7,979 bases of DNA from Melioribacteraceae bacterium (GCA_015486905.1 WFQV01000148.1:1-7979), one strand, 5' to 3'; positions 1 to 6,512 are shown, counted from the first letter of the stretch. The notes: a model not told the origin generated them from the sequence alone. Numbers and translations: made by a program.

Positions 1-94
1 GACTGGGGTAGAGCTATGTGTTTCTCCCATACCTATTATAAATTAAAACGCTTCCCGCTTTTGGAAAGCAAGGGTTGAATTTTGAATCTTTCGG

Positions 95-252
95 CTTGCA
101 AAAGATAGAAACCGGACAATCAACATTTGAATAGACTAACTGCGAAGCAGTTCAATTCACAATAGCCCCGAATCTTACAAAAGATCGAAACTGGATAATT
201 TATATTTGAGCAAACTAACTGCGGAGCAGTTAAATTCATAATAGCCCCGAAT
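95..252. repeat. 79-bp tandem direct repeat, two copies, each carrying a small palindrome
   Basis: Two adjacent diverged copies (about 95-173 and 174-252) align at a constant 79-nt offset. Shared blocks include aaaagat at 100 and 179, ctaactgcg(a/g)agcagtt at 136 and 215, and atagccccgaat at 162 and 241. Each copy contains a palindrome with a 6-bp stem and 3-nt loop: aactgc-gaa-gcagtt at 138-152 and aactgc-gga-gcagtt at 217-231. The stems are identical while the loop and flanks have drifted, so the hairpin seems to be the conserved core. No reading frame of note crosses the region. It is probably a non-coding repeat family; its function is unknown. Confidence 0.75.
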
Positions 253-287
253 TTGATTCGGTGGTAAAGAAAGAAAGGAGAAACGCC

Positions 288-302
288 AACTGCGAAGCAG
301 TT
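288..302. repeat. Third copy of the aactgc-gaa-gcagtt palindrome
   Basis: This is an exact copy of the 138-152 palindrome, followed by tgaattgac (compare tcaattcac after the first copy). The rest of the 79-bp unit is not recognisable here, so the palindrome and a short 3' flank can occur alone. It ends about 70 nt upstream of the receiver gene at 375. I see no convincing promoter between them. Confidence 0.6.
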
Positions 303-374
303 GAATTGACGTAATCTGCAATCGATTGTAAATTTTACTTTACGCCTGTTAACTCATCTTTACAATAAATCCAT

Positions 375-857
375 TTGTTTCCAAGTAAAAAACTTAAAAA
401 CTTCGAAAAATCGGTATTTAAACATTGCTTTTATTCAGGCACGGATATTGTTCTTACCTTTCAAAAAGATAACGGTAAACATTTGAAAAAAGAAAAATTT
501 AAATCATTGCTGATATTAGAACCGGATAAAAGTTTAAGAAAAGGACTTGCCGTGGGGTTGTTTGATGTTTTTTGGGAAATAACTTCATTGTCAAATCCCG
601 ATGAAATAATCAACAGTTCAAAACAAAAGAATTTCTCGTTTATAATTACGGGGACTGCATTCGAAAATTATAATTCCAATGAAATAATTAAGAAGTTAAG
701 AATCCGTTATCCGTTGGCAAAATTATTTATTATTTCAGATAAAAACGATCAAAAATCAATAAAAGAATTGAACGAGTTGAATCCCCAAAAAATCTATTCA
801 AATCTTTTCGACTTAAAAGAACTTATCAACGATATAAAACAAATCTATGACAATTAG
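375..857 (+). CDS. Degenerate response-regulator receiver (pseudo-receiver) protein
   Basis: A 160-residue protein whose residues ~43-156 read like a CheY-type receiver domain with no output domain. Beta1 is SLLILEPD (45-51, E49/D51 in place of the usual acidic pair). Beta3 is FSFIITGTAF (87-96). Beta4 is LFIISD (117-122, S121 at the Thr/Ser position). The beta5/alpha5 end is IYSNLFDLKELI (140-151). The phospho-acceptor Asp at the end of beta3 is replaced by T92/G93, and the conserved Lys-Pro is N143-L144, so normal phosphorylation is not expected. The start is uncertain. The frame opens after a stop at 366 and contains no ATG; TTG at 375 is the first usual start. TTG at 483 would give a 124-residue protein beginning MKKEKFKSLLILEPD, a more typical receiver start, but neither has a clear ribosome site. 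The stop (855-857) lies inside the ribosome site of the next gene. A role in controlling the secreted protein is inference only. Confidence 0.7.
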   Translation: MFPSKKLKNFEKSVFKHCFYSGTDIVLTFQKDNGKHLKKEKFKSLLILEPDKSLRKGLAVGLFDVFWEITSLSNPDEIINSSKQKNFSFIITGTAFENYNSNEIIKKLRIRYPLAKLFIISDKNDQKSIKELNELNPQKIYSNLFDLKELINDIKQIYDN

Positions 858-861
858 GAGG
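856..861 (+). promoter_or_regulatory. AGGAGG ribosome binding site that fixes the start at 868
   Basis: A perfect AGGAGG lies 6 nt before ATG 868. It overlaps the last two bases of the upstream gene's TAG (855-857), so ribosomes finishing the receiver gene are placed on this site, suggesting translational coupling. It also shows that the in-frame ATG at 847, upstream of this site, is not the real start. Confidence 0.85.
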
Positions 862-867
862 TTTATT

Positions 868-1962
868 ATGAAGAATCTATTTACTTTTTTTGCAATATTA
901 ACTTTGTTTTCAGCGTCGAGCGGATATGCTCAGATAACGCTTACAGCAAGTGATTTTGCAAATATTTATGCTGAAGGGAACAGTTATTCTACATATTTTG
1001 ACGTGGCAACAAGTTCGGTTGATATCGGGAAACCCGGCGGAGGGAACACTTGGGATTTTTCTAATTTTAATAATTCTTCTTCTATGACGGTGGTCATGGT
1101 CGCTCCTTCATCAACGCCGAAAGCTTCAAAATATTCCGGTGCAAACTATGCGACTTTTGTAAAAGACAGCGTTGGAGATGATTACGGGACTTACTCCTAC
1201 TATCATCTCGGAAATAATTTTGAAATGTGCGGAAGCTATTTAAAATCGGAAATTGTTGCCGGCACCGTAAGCGAAGCAGAATCACATTTTACGCCTTTTG
1301 AAATTTCAACAAAACTTCCTTTAACAGCGGGCGTAACATGGACTCAATCGTACGAAGCTGTAGTTAATACAACCATGCCTCCTTTACCTCCTATAAACGA
1401 AACGGACGACGTAACTTTCACTAGAACGGCGGACGCTTGGGGAACAATGATTATACCCGGGAAAACGGAACCAATTGAAGCGCTCAGGATTCGTCTTGAC
1501 GAGAGAAGAGTAATGCACACTGCGGGCGGTGATAGTTATATAAGATGTATCGGTTACGAATTTGTAACTAAGTCATACACAACCGTTGGGATTACTTTAG
1601 CGGATACTTTATCTCCGGATCACGGCGTTGTCGATATTGTAGGAGGCGGTTGGGGAGTTTCTTCAGTAACTGACGTGCGGGATGATAATTCTGTTGCAGA
1701 TAATTTTAGATTGGAACAAAGCTATCCGAATCCTTTCAACCCTGTTACGACAATTAGTTTTTCAATTCCCAAAAGCGGATTTGTTTCCTTAACTGTTTAC
1801 AATTCAATCGGGCAGAAAATAAAAAAACTTGTCGATTCTGAGCTTTCAGGAGGAAATTACCAAGTGCAGTTTAACGCTGCGAATTTACCGAGCGGAACGT
1901 ATTTCTATCGTCTTAAAACCGGAGATTTTGTTCAAACAAAGAAATGTATTCTAATAAAATAA
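868..1962 (+). CDS. Secreted protein with C-terminal T9SS type A sorting domain
   Basis: A 364-residue exported protein. The ATG at 868 is chosen over in-frame 847 because of the AGGAGG 6 nt before it and because it gives a clean signal peptide: MKN, a hydrophobic stretch, then GYA-Q with cleavage near residues 21/22. The last ~86 residues (from ~279) are a type A T9SS sorting domain: SYPNPFNP, then a beta-rich stretch with TVYNSIGQKIKKL, LPSGTYFYRLKTG, and a basic end KKCILIK. This tail directs export across the outer membrane by the type IX system and is normally removed, often with attachment to the cell surface. The intervening ~255 residues are Gly/Ser/Thr- and aromatic-rich, include NTWDFSNF, and look like an all-beta domain; I recognise no catalytic motif. 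It sits between the receiver gene and a lipoprotein gene (49 nt gap to the latter), probably in one operon. Substrate or ligand unknown. Confidence 0.9.
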   Translation: MKNLFTFFAILTLFSASSGYAQITLTASDFANIYAEGNSYSTYFDVATSSVDIGKPGGGNTWDFSNFNNSSSMTVVMVAPSSTPKASKYSGANYATFVKDSVGDDYGTYSYYHLGNNFEMCGSYLKSEIVAGTVSEAESHFTPFEISTKLPLTAGVTWTQSYEAVVNTTMPPLPPINETDDVTFTRTADAWGTMIIPGKTEPIEALRIRLDERRVMHTAGGDSYIRCIGYEFVTKSYTTVGITLADTLSPDHGVVDIVGGGWGVSSVTDVRDDNSVADNFRLEQSYPNPFNPVTTISFSIPKSGFVSLTVYNSIGQKIKKLVDSELSGGNYQVQFNAANLPSGTYFYRLKTGDFVQTKKCILIK

Positions 1963-2011
1963 GAACTGTTTAATAATCAAAAATACATTTAAAATTAAAA
2001 CGGAGATAAAA

Positions 2012-2737
2012 ATGAAAAGAAAAATTTTATCCATAGCAATTACATTAATTCTGATGTTCTTTCTATCAAGCTGCTCAAAGAACGACGATAACCCTGTAGC
2101 TCCGAATCAAAAGCCGCAGCCGGTAAAACCGGCGACGCCGCAGATTCAACTTCCGCAGAGCGTATCAAATTCCAACGACCCGCACGCCGCTCAAGCAAAG
2201 GGTTTTGCCGCAATGGCAAACAGTATAGGGCAGTACGGTTCTTACTTTACACCGCCGGCTAGTGCGCTGGGGAAAACAGCGGACGATAGCTGGGATTATA
2301 ATTGGAACATCGATAATTTAATTATTACGCTTCATTACAAAAAAAATGACAATGGATATTCATGGGTTGTTATTCTTAACGGAACAGACGACAACAGCGT
2401 AGTATATTCTGATTGGAAAATGATTGAAGCTCAACAAAATTCCGACGGCTCAAGCGGCTCGATGACGGTTTACGCGGAAAATTCTACCGACCCCGAATTT
2501 GAATTCTCGTGGACTAACGACGGAAACGGCAATGTTACGTTCGAGTATATTTCCTACGGAGAATCCGGCGGTAAGTTAAATATTGCTTTAAATCCCGACA
2601 ACTCCGGCTCAATGCAACATTACGAAAACGTAAACGGACAATATGTAATGACATTAAAAATTACCTGGTCATCCTCCGGCGGGGAGTGGTGGGAATATGA
2701 CAGTAAGGGCAACGAGATTGGACACGGAACATTTTAA
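2012..2737 (+). CDS. Lipoprotein of unknown function
   Basis: A 241-residue predicted lipoprotein. ATG 2012 has GGAG at 2002-2005, 6 nt upstream. The N-terminus is basic (MKRK), followed by a hydrophobic stretch and a lipobox LSSC with the acylated Cys at residue 21, giving SKNDDNP after processing. A Pro/Gln-rich linker (about 28-52) follows. The remainder (~60-241) is rich in Asn, Asp, Ser, Gly, Trp and Tyr and appears to form beta strands, e.g. WDYNWNIDNLIITLHYKK, MTVYAENS, EFEFSWTND. It ends in WWEYDSKGNEIGHGTF, loosely like the Gly/Tyr beta-turn repeats of MORN-type or YwqK-like proteins. I recognise no named family. It is 49 nt downstream of the T9SS cargo gene with no terminator between, so co-transcription is likely. 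It is probably anchored in the outer membrane or at the cell surface; any partnership with the secreted protein is inferred from position. Confidence 0.8.
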   Translation: MKRKILSIAITLILMFFLSSCSKNDDNPVAPNQKPQPVKPATPQIQLPQSVSNSNDPHAAQAKGFAAMANSIGQYGSYFTPPASALGKTADDSWDYNWNIDNLIITLHYKKNDNGYSWVVILNGTDDNSVVYSDWKMIEAQQNSDGSSGSMTVYAENSTDPEFEFSWTNDGNGNVTFEYISYGESGGKLNIALNPDNSGSMQHYENVNGQYVMTLKITWSSSGGEWWEYDSKGNEIGHGTF

Positions 2738-2744
2738 TAAATAA

Positions 2745-2777
2745 GGGACGGAAAGTCTTTCCGCCCCAAATTTTTTA
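2745..2777 (+). terminator. Rho-independent terminator after the lipoprotein gene
   Basis: The stem pairs ggg (2745-2747) with ccc (2765-2767) and cggaaa (2749-2754) with tttccg (2758-2763), with one A/C mismatch and a gtc loop. It is followed by aaattttttatt. It starts 8 nt after the lipoprotein stop. It separates the 375-2737 operon from the gene at 2817, which should therefore have its own promoter in 2778-2805. Confidence 0.85.
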
Positions 2778-2816
2778 TTCACTTAAATTAATTATTATTT
2801 TAAACGGAGAAAAATT

Positions 2817-3341
2817 ATGAAGAAAATTTTTGATTTTTTGACAGTTATATTATTTCTAACAATTCTTATTTCCAACAAAACTCAAGCGCAGTATGAGGTA
2901 AACAAACATTATCTTGGCCCCGAAATCGGATTTGTATTTAATAGCTCTACTCTTCAGTTCGGAGCTAACTATGAATATGCCCTGCACATGCAAGATATCG
3001 GGAATATCGGCGTCGGGGGAATTTTTCGCTATTGGAGTTTCGGTGACGCGGATTGGCATTATACCGACATTGTTATTGGAGGGCAGGGGAATTACCATTT
3101 TAAGTTGAAAAACAAAAAATTAGATATCTGGAGCGGATTGGTTTTGGGCTACGATTTTGGTTCGTGGAGTTACGACGGACCTAATTCGGGCTTTTTGGAA
3201 CCCACTTACGGCGGATTTCTTTTGACCGTAAATGGAGGCGCAAGATATTGGTTTTCGTCGACAATTGCAGTAACCGCAAGGTTAGGATTTGGTTCATTAA
3301 GCTACGGTGCGCTTGAAGTCGGAGTTGATTTTAAATTGTAA
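2817..3341 (+). CDS. Small outer-membrane beta-barrel protein
   Basis: A 174-residue exported protein. ATG 2817 follows GGAG (2806-2809) with a 7-nt gap. A signal peptide runs through TQA-Q (cleavage about 24/25). The mature ~150 residues alternate hydrophobic and polar residues in Gly/Tyr/Trp-rich stretches: YLGPEIGFVFN, LQFGANYEYALHM, GNIGVGGIFRYWSF, YTDIVIGGQGNYHF, LDIWSGLVLGYDF, FLLTVNGGARYWF, IAVTARLGFG, ALEVGVDFKL. That makes about eight strands ending in a hydrophobic C-terminal strand, as in OmpX/OmpA-size outer-membrane barrels. Short barrels of this style are common in Bacteroidota and Ignavibacteria, usually with unknown cargo. A terminator separates it from the lipoprotein gene, so it is probably a single-gene unit. 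No convincing hairpin terminator follows. Specific function unknown. Confidence 0.8.
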   Translation: MKKIFDFLTVILFLTILISNKTQAQYEVNKHYLGPEIGFVFNSSTLQFGANYEYALHMQDIGNIGVGGIFRYWSFGDADWHYTDIVIGGQGNYHFKLKNKKLDIWSGLVLGYDFGSWSYDGPNSGFLEPTYGGFLLTVNGGARYWFSSTIAVTARLGFGSLSYGALEVGVDFKL

Positions 3342-3621
3342 GAAAAGAATTTAATTTAAAATAAAATCTAATCAACAACAGGTATTTGAAAAGCGGCTTC
3401 AATTAATTTCTCAATATTGATTTTATTGAAACAGAGAGCCGAAAATTCCGAATTTTGTTGAATTTAAGCTGTCGTTAAAACCAACGGCAATCATGTCTCA
3501 TTTTTATTCCTTTATTTGTTTGTGTAGAATTCCCTTTTCCGCTTTTGCGGAATTACTTCTTAAAAATTAAACTGTAGTTAAAGGCGGAGAAGCAGTTGAA
3601 AAAATTTATTGAATAGAGTCC
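3342..3621. other. Intergenic region between convergent genes, with one small hairpin
   Basis: No supported gene. One clear palindrome is present: ttccgc (3537-3542), loop tttt, gcggaa (3547-3552). Neither side carries a good T-tract, so it is only a weak terminator candidate for either strand. At 3584-3600, ggcggagaagcagttga resembles one half of the aactgcggagcagtt palindrome near the left edge. It also looks like a ribosome site before a TTG, but that frame ends after six codons. Confidence 0.5.
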
Positions 3622-3969
3622 TTAAAGCGATTCAATAACTCTTTTTAATTTCCCTTGAATTTCTCCGGCAATCTCTTCAATTGCTATATTGTTGTCCGTA
3701 ATTAATGCAGCAACGGGGTCAATTGCAGAAACCTCTATTCCTTCTTCTTGCTGCTGAAGCATTACATTGCACGGTAGCAGTACGCCGATTTTGTCGTCGA
3801 GTTCCAAAGTCTTTTTGGCAAATGGCGGATTGCAGACGCCGAGTATTCTGTAAGGCTTGTAATCAATATCCAATTTGTTTTTAAAAGCGGCGCTAAGGTT
3901 AAAATCCGTAACAACTCCGAAGCCTTCCGTTTTCAGAGCTTCCGAGACTTTTTCCAGCGCCTTGTTCAT
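3622..3969 (-). CDS. DUF302 domain protein, probably linked to copper handling
   Basis: 115 residues from the first ATG. It shows the DUF302 pattern: EGFGVVTDF (15-23), YKPYRILGVCNPPFA (37-51), a GVLLPCNV segment (62-69) and VSAIDPVAA (80-88). The two conserved Cys are C46 and C67. The fold is a small alpha/beta domain; biochemical role is not firmly known, but the family recurs beside metal-transport genes. It is the second gene of an operon with the CopB-type ATPase, 52 nt downstream by this start. The real start is probably farther upstream: the frame stays open and encodes ISYYFTKIIDTT directly before Met1, which resembles the usual DUF302 N-terminus. The extension begins at ATA (4005-4003), preceded by acgaagaaaaatt, while the chosen ATG has no ribosome site. 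The extended product would have 127 residues and begin 16 nt after the ATPase stop. No obvious terminator follows. Confidence 0.85.
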   Translation of the reverse strand: MNKALEKVSEALKTEGFGVVTDFNLSAAFKNKLDIDYKPYRILGVCNPPFAKKTLELDDKIGVLLPCNVMLQQQEEGIEVSAIDPVAALITDNNIAIEEIAGEIQGKLKRVIESL

Positions 3970-4021
3970 TGTGGTATCGATTATTTTTGTGAAATAGTAA
4001 GATATAATTTTTCTTCGTTTT

Positions 4022-6307
4022 TTATTTTTTACTTATTTTAAGATTACGTGCATTTATTGCAACAATTAAAGTGCTGAGCGACATCAAAAACGCGCCGGCG
4101 GCCGGACTAAGCAAAATTCCCCAACTGTAAAGAACTCCGGCGGCAACCGGAATTGCAAAAAGATTGTAGCCCGTTGCCCAAATAAGGTTTTGAACCATTT
4201 TTTTGTATGTTGCCTTTGCAAGTTTAATAATCGAAAGTACATCCAAAGGATTGCTCTTTACAAGAACGATGTCAGCCGTTTCAACCGCAACGTCGGTTCC
4301 CGCGCCTATTGCAATGCCGACATCTGCTTGCGCTAATGCCGGGGCATCGTTTACTCCGTCGCCTGTCATTGCAATCACTAAACCTTCGTTTTGAATTTCC
4401 TTAACCGTTTTGGCTTTTCCGTCGGGAAGAACTTCCGCGATGTACCTGTCAAGTCCGATTTCATCGGCTACGTATTTTGCTACTTTTTTATTGTCGCCCG
4501 TAAGCATTATTGTTCTGATTCCCAATTTCTTAAATTCCGCAATTGCTTCTTTGGATTCTTCGCGAATGATATCTGCCAATGCAATTGCTCCCGCCGGTTT
4601 CCCCTCAACAAGGAGAAAGACGACCGTTTTGCCTTGAGCGGATAATTTGTCAATCCTTTCATCTTCGATTTCAATTTTGTTTTCACGTAAATAGCCGGGG
4701 CTAAAAACGCCAACCGTCTTTCCTTCAATTACGGCTTTTGCTCCTTTGCCGGGAACGGCAATGAATTCAGTAACAGCGGTAACATTTTTAGCGCTCTTGA
4801 AAATTCCTTGTGCAATCGGGTGTTCACTGTTTCTTTCAACGGAAGCCGCTAAATTCAAAACTTCCTCATCAGAAAAATTATTGTCGAAAGAAATAATGTC
4901 CGTTACACCGAATTCACCTTTTGTCAGCGTTCCGGTTTTGTCGAAAATAATTGCATTTAAATTCCTCGCTTGTTCAAAAGCTGCGCGGTTTCTAATCAAC
5001 AATCCTTTCGACGCCGAAATTGCGGTAGAAACTGCCACTACAAGGGGCACGGCAAGACCCAAAGCATGGGGGCAAGTGATTACCATTACCGTTACTGTCC
5101 TTTCAAGTGCAAAAGCAAAGCTCTGATTCATTACCGCCAGCCAAATAAACAATGTTACAGCGCCGCCGATAATTGCAATTATTGTAAGCCAAAATGCCGC
5201 GCGTCCCGCTAAGTCCTGCGTTTTCGATTTGCTCTCCTGCGCTTCCTTAACCAAATTGATAACTTGGGACAAGAAAGAATCTTTGCCGGTTCTTTCAACT
5301 TGAACAACCAAAGAACCTTTGCCATTAATCCCGCCGCCGATAACGCTGTCGCCGACTTTTTTCACAACCGGCTTTGATTCACCGGTAAGCATGGACTCGT
5401 TAACCGAGCTTTCCCCCTCAACTGCAACGCCATCTGCGGGGATTTTATCGCCGGGTTTAACAAGTACTTTCTCGCCGGGTTTTAATTCCGAAAGCGAAAC
5501 GTCTTCGGTGCTGCCGTCCGGCTTTAGCAAGTGAGCATCCGAAGGCATTAAATTTGCAAGCTCTTCCAATGCACGGGAGGCGCCCATCACTGATTTCATC
5601 TCAATCCAGTGCCCTACAAGCATAATGTCAATTAATGTTGCAAGCTCCCAGAAAAAGATTTTTCCTTCCAAGCCGAATACTACAGCAGTAGAGTAGAAGT
5701 AAGCCACACTGACAGCAACGGCAATAAGCGTCATCATACCCGGTTGTTTTTTCTTCAACTCGTCAATCATTCCCTTTAGGAAAGGATAACCGCCGTAAAA
5801 GAAAACGAACGAGGAGAAAATGAACGACAAATAATTATCGCCTGCAAAGCGAATGGACTCGCCAAGCCCCAGGAATTGTTGGATTAGGGGAGATAGTAAT
5901 AAAATAGGGATTGAAACACCGAGCGAAATCCAAAAGCGCTTACGAAAGTCGGCAATCATGTGTTCGTGGTGGGATGCATGATCTCCATGCTCGCTGTGGC
6001 CGCCCGAATGGCTGACGTGCTCATGGGCATGACCTTCGTGCCCGTGGTGTTCATGGTTTCCCTCGTGTGCGCCTTCCGAATGATGTTTATGGCTTTCGTG
6101 TTTCTGTTCGCTGTGCACGTGTTTATTATGATTTTCGTGGTTGTGTTCTCCGCCGTGAGCATTATGCTCTTGGTGGGACGTATGTTCTTTGTGGTTGTGT
6201 TGAGGGTGATCAAGAATTTCATGATTATCCTCTTGATGCCGGCGCACATGGTTTTTGTGCTCTTCAGCCGATTTATGTTCTTCGTGTTCTTCCATTTTTC
6301 TTTCCAT
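4022..6307 (-). CDS. copB: P1B-type copper/silver-exporting ATPase, CopB subfamily (CPH motif)
   Basis: A 761-residue membrane pump. Residues 1-116 are a hydrophilic tail with 37 His and no CxxC heavy-metal-associated domain. Eight membrane segments are apparent: about 126-148, 159-177, 190-211, 217-233, 370-392, 402-430, 708-728 and 732-752. The metal-site motif CPH is at 412-414 and its Cys is the only Cys in the protein. The actuator loop has TGES (308-311), the phosphorylation site is DKTGT (D456), the nucleotide-binding domain has SEHP (494-497), and the hinge is TGDGVNDAP (648-656). The GYN (713-715) and MSLST (742-746) segments fit the P1B-3 group, which exports Cu(II)/Cu(I) or Ag(I) from the cytoplasm. 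Length and motif order are normal and intact. Met5 (6295) is an alternative start, with GGAAAG just upstream of it, whereas the first ATG has no clear ribosome site. It leads an operon with the DUF302 gene. Confidence 0.95.
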   Translation of the reverse strand: MERKMEEHEEHKSAEEHKNHVRRHQEDNHEILDHPQHNHKEHTSHQEHNAHGGEHNHENHNKHVHSEQKHESHKHHSEGAHEGNHEHHGHEGHAHEHVSHSGGHSEHGDHASHHEHMIADFRKRFWISLGVSIPILLLSPLIQQFLGLGESIRFAGDNYLSFIFSSFVFFYGGYPFLKGMIDELKKKQPGMMTLIAVAVSVAYFYSTAVVFGLEGKIFFWELATLIDIMLVGHWIEMKSVMGASRALEELANLMPSDAHLLKPDGSTEDVSLSELKPGEKVLVKPGDKIPADGVAVEGESSVNESMLTGESKPVVKKVGDSVIGGGINGKGSLVVQVERTGKDSFLSQVINLVKEAQESKSKTQDLAGRAAFWLTIIAIIGGAVTLFIWLAVMNQSFAFALERTVTVMVITCPHALGLAVPLVVAVSTAISASKGLLIRNRAAFEQARNLNAIIFDKTGTLTKGEFGVTDIISFDNNFSDEEVLNLAASVERNSEHPIAQGIFKSAKNVTAVTEFIAVPGKGAKAVIEGKTVGVFSPGYLRENKIEIEDERIDKLSAQGKTVVFLLVEGKPAGAIALADIIREESKEAIAEFKKLGIRTIMLTGDNKKVAKYVADEIGLDRYIAEVLPDGKAKTVKEIQNEGLVIAMTGDGVNDAPALAQADVGIAIGAGTDVAVETADIVLVKSNPLDVLSIIKLAKATYKKMVQNLIWATGYNLFAIPVAAGVLYSWGILLSPAAGAFLMSLSTLIVAINARNLKISKK

Positions 6308-6398
6308 TTATTTTCAAATAAAAATTTCTTGCTGTCATTACAGTTTAGACTTAGCGGTGCGTGGCAAATTGCAAATGAAGTTAATCACGCAATTAAAA
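6308..6398 (-). promoter_or_regulatory. Upstream region of the copper operon (presumed promoter)
   Basis: This A/T-rich stretch should hold the promoter and 5' leader of the minus-strand ATPase operon, as no other gene lies upstream on that strand. The only symmetry near the start is CTGT-4-ACAG (6332-6343), 25 nt before the ATG. It is too short to name a regulator. I see no CueR- or CsoR-type operator, and no well-spaced -35/-10 pair stands out. Confidence 0.3.
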
Positions 6399-6412
6399 GT
6401 GCTTCGTAGCAC
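6399..6412. repeat. Small palindrome gtgct-tcgt-agcac
   Basis: A perfect 5-bp stem (6399-6403 with 6408-6412) and a tcgt loop. Its last three bases are also the first three of the larger inverted repeat at 6410-6457, so the two hairpins cannot form fully at the same time in one strand. Confidence 0.5.
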
Positions 6413-6457
6413 AGTTTGCTAATCCCGCCGCAGCCTGCGGTGGGAGGGCAAACTGTG
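6410..6457. repeat. Large nested inverted repeat upstream of the copper operon
   Basis: The outer arms cacagtttgc (6410-6419) and gcaaactgtg (6448-6457) are perfect 10-bp complements. Inside them, cccgccgca (6424-6432) pairs with tgcggtggg (6436-6444) around a gcc loop, with a single G-T wobble. On the plus strand it is followed by T-rich sequence (tttatttttattgagatttttttt), giving terminator-like form, but no plus-strand gene precedes it. It may be an intergenic repeat element or a two-way transcription barrier upstream of the copper operon. Confidence 0.7.
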
Positions 6458-6496
6458 TAGATTTATTTTTATTGAGATTTTTTTTACCTTTTACGC

Positions 6497-6512
6497 AGAT
6501 TGCAAGCAATCT
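6497..6512. repeat. Small palindrome agattgc-aa-gcaatct
   Basis: A perfect 7-bp stem with a 2-nt AA loop. It has the same architecture as other palindromes in this region but a different stem sequence. Confidence 0.5.

Noticed and set aside
1..78. Plus-strand frame open from the left edge to a TGA at 76-78
   Set aside because: About 25 residues, no recognisable family, and directly followed by the repeat region. It could be a gene end but cannot be supported from this length.
301..374. Promoter for the receiver operon
   Set aside because: tttact (334-339) and tacaat (361-366) look like boxes but are 21 nt apart, too far, and no Bacteroidota-type TAnnTTTG with a matching upstream TTTG was found.
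847..867. In-frame ATG at 847 as the start of the T9SS protein
   Set aside because: It lies upstream of the perfect AGGAGG at 856-861 and would add MTIRRFI before the signal peptide; ATG 868 is correctly spaced.
6332..6343. CTGT-4-ACAG as a copper-regulator operator
   Set aside because: The half-sites are only 4 bp and do not match a CopY, CueR or CsoR operator; such symmetry is common by chance in AT-rich DNA.
5960..6409. 149-codon plus-strand frame opposite the His-rich 5' end of the copper ATPase gene
   Set aside because: It is the antisense shadow of the His-codon-rich tail: the reverse of His-rich DNA reads as Met/Val/Phe-rich sequence. It has no independent support.
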